Origin: Marinomonas pollencensis
GTDB taxonomy: Bacteria > Pseudomonadota > Gammaproteobacteria > Pseudomonadales > Marinomonadaceae
Assembly (NCBI RefSeq): GCF_003387375.1
Contig: NZ_QUNG01000006.1
Location: 85,345 to 149,344 of the forward strand
Direction: 5' to 3'
Length of the DNA stretch: 64,000 nt
Shown: positions 63,032 through 64,000 of the stretch, one piece after another
How the letters are laid out: every line of letters begins with the position of its first letter
Numbering within the stretch: the first letter of the stretch is position 1
Position numbers and translations under genes: made by a program
The notes under the pieces: generated by a model
The model's database searches: none
Seen by the model: only the letters and a program-made list of their open reading frames with translations
Told to the model about the DNA's origin: nothing

Positions 63032-63709
63032 TTGTTAAACATAATATTCCGCTGTGATGATTTCTGGCTAATAAATAAGCCGGCAGGTATGAGTTTTCAT
63101 GGGGAATCAGAGACGTTAGGGGTAATGCAGACGTTAAAAAGTGAGTATCCTGATCACGAGTTTTACCCTGTCCATCGTTTGGATAAAATAACATCAGGCT
63201 TGTTGCTGGTGGCATTGCATTATGATGCGGCCGTCACATTTGGCAAAATGTTTGAGCAGCATCAAATCGAAAAGCGCTATTTGGCAATCTCGAATCGCAA
63301 GCCGAAAAAGAAACAGGGCACGGTTCGCGGTGGCATGATGCCGAGTCGTCGCGGTCAATGGAAATTGACTCAAGGAACCGAAAACCTAGCGGTTACTCAG
63401 TTCTTTTCGGCTGCTTTCGAGGGCCGACGAGTGTTTTTGTTAAGGCCTTTGACAGGCAAAACGCATCAAATTCGTGTTGCCCTGAAAAGTGTTGGTTCAC
63501 CGATTTTAGGTGATGGGCGTTATGGTGGCGACCCCAGCGAGCGTGGTTATTTACATGCTTACTATTTGCGCTTTATGTGGCAGGGAGTGGAGCAAGAGTT
63601 TCGTTGTTCTCCAACTGAAGGAGAGCATTTCAGTTCAGCGTTTTGTGAGTTTATAGAATCAAACTTCCAAGAAGCGTCATTAAAATGGCCTGCGAGCCAG
63701 TCAATATAA
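63032..63709 (+). CDS. RluA-family pseudouridine synthase
   Basis: A 225-residue RluA-type enzyme without an S4 domain. The catalytic aspartate is in HRLDKITSGLLL, preceded by LINKPAGMSFHGE. The segment LRPLTGKTHQIRVALKSVGSPILGDGRYGG is the second family motif. The size and pattern match the short TIGR01621-like group found in Shewanella and Pseudomonas. The TTG start at 63032 has GAGG upstream. It isomerises a uridine in tRNA or rRNA; the exact position is not known. rlmM follows after 35 bp. Confidence 0.88.
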   Translation: MLNIIFRCDDFWLINKPAGMSFHGESETLGVMQTLKSEYPDHEFYPVHRLDKITSGLLLVALHYDAAVTFGKMFEQHQIEKRYLAISNRKPKKKQGTVRGGMMPSRRGQWKLTQGTENLAVTQFFSAAFEGRRVFLLRPLTGKTHQIRVALKSVGSPILGDGRYGGDPSERGYLHAYYLRFMWQGVEQEFRCSPTEGEHFSSAFCEFIESNFQEASLKWPASQSI

Positions 63710-63744
63710 CCCAGGCTGTTGAGGCTTTTGGGGTGGGAAAGTAA

Positions 63745-64000
63745 ATGAAAAATATTTTGGCTTATTGCCGACCAGGTTTTGAGAAAGATTGTGCGGCTGA
63801 GCTGGCGCAAGTTTCGTCCGAAAAAGGGTTTTATGGCTACGCTAAAGTCGTTTCTGATGCGGGCTATGTGGTTTATTGTTTCGAGCAAACAGAGACCATA
63901 GAAGAGCTGATTAAGCAGCTTCAATTTAATCGTTTGATTTTTGCGCGTCAAATCATTGCGATCAATGAATTGGTGGAGTTTGAGTCCGGTTCAAGAGTGG
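63745..64000 (+). CDS. rlmM: 23S rRNA 2'-O-ribose methyltransferase RlmM, 3'-truncated
   Basis: Only the first 85 codons are inside the window. They read NILAYCRPGFEKDCAAEL at the start, then FYGYAKVVSDAGYVVY and FNRLIFARQIIAINEL, which match the N-terminal THUMP-like part of RlmM (methylates C2498 of 23S rRNA). The ATG at 63745 follows a GGGAAAG ribosome site. The catalytic Rossmann domain lies beyond the window. Confidence 0.85.
   Translation, partial: MKNILAYCRPGFEKDCAAELAQVSSEKGFYGYAKVVSDAGYVVYCFEQTETIEELIKQLQFNRLIFARQIIAINELVEFESGSRV

Overview
The window looks like chromosomal DNA from a marine gammaproteobacterium, most likely an Oceanospirillales member close to Marinomonas. This is an inference from the gene families, the A+T-leaning base composition and the AAGG-type ribosome binding sites; no rRNA or tRNA gene is present to confirm it. 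The window begins inside a diguanylate cyclase gene and ends inside rlmM. Much of it is accessory catabolism, arranged as compact operons that each sit next to their own regulator.

Region 1 (1-4336): the tail of a membrane GGDEF protein, two MFS exporters, and a LysR regulator divergent from the second exporter. Region 2 (4364-16932): an aromatic-acid island. On the minus strand, ligA-ligB-SDR-vdh encodes protocatechuate 4,5-dioxygenase, a coniferyl-alcohol-dehydrogenase-like SDR and a vanillin-dehydrogenase-like ALDH. A divergent LysR, pobA (4-hydroxybenzoate to protocatechuate) and an AraC regulator follow. After a decayed ALDH gene comes a LysR divergent from galD (4-oxalomesaconate tautomerase), tctC and a fused tctA-tctB tricarboxylate transporter. 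The middle steps of the 4,5-cleavage route (ligC, ligI, ligJ, ligK) are not in the window.

Region 3 (16982-23586): a duplicated ABM-domain protein, an MDR oxidoreductase with a divergent LysR, an AraC regulator followed by a two-domain SnoaL-like lipoprotein, and a SulP anion transporter. Region 4 (24082-36448): galactose and alpha-galactoside use. galETKM lies behind two GalR-type operators. It is followed by a decayed SEC-C gene, yidH-yidG, a GalR/GalS-like repressor, a YidK-type sodium symporter, a GH36 alpha-galactosidase and a second LacI regulator. The alpha-galactosidase frees galactose, the symporter probably imports sugar, and the Leloir enzymes use it.

Region 5 (36608-43986): DUF547 and NIPSNAP proteins, a KdgF-like cupin with a FadR-type GntR regulator, and a complete marR-omf-emrA-emrB efflux operon with a large operator. 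Region 6 (44426-46735): a tight three-gene signalling operon encoding a CheY-like receiver, a CheC-like phosphatase and a PAS-GGDEF protein. A short IS5-like non-autonomous element (46761-47022) lies just downstream.

Region 7 (47108-61702): purine use, with some housekeeping genes in between. It has an AzgA purine permease, adenine deaminase, XdhC, 5-hydroxyisourate hydrolase, a BMP-type nucleoside ABC transporter, allantoinase PuuE and OHCU decarboxylase UraD. Xanthine dehydrogenase subunits and a urate oxidase are not in the window. Between these genes lie a truncated EptA relic, an RlmK/RlmI-like methyltransferase, a PepSY membrane protein, and DUF2946 and DUF2750 proteins. Region 8 (61846-64000): a membrane GGDEF protein, an RluA-family pseudouridine synthase and the start of rlmM.

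I found no CRISPR array, prophage or intact insertion sequence, and nothing I can defend as a wholly new system. The best leads are the CheY-CheC-GGDEF operon, the lig operon that carries an SDR and no ligC, the IS5-like mini-element, the decayed SEC-C gene and the pairing of YidK with galactose genes.
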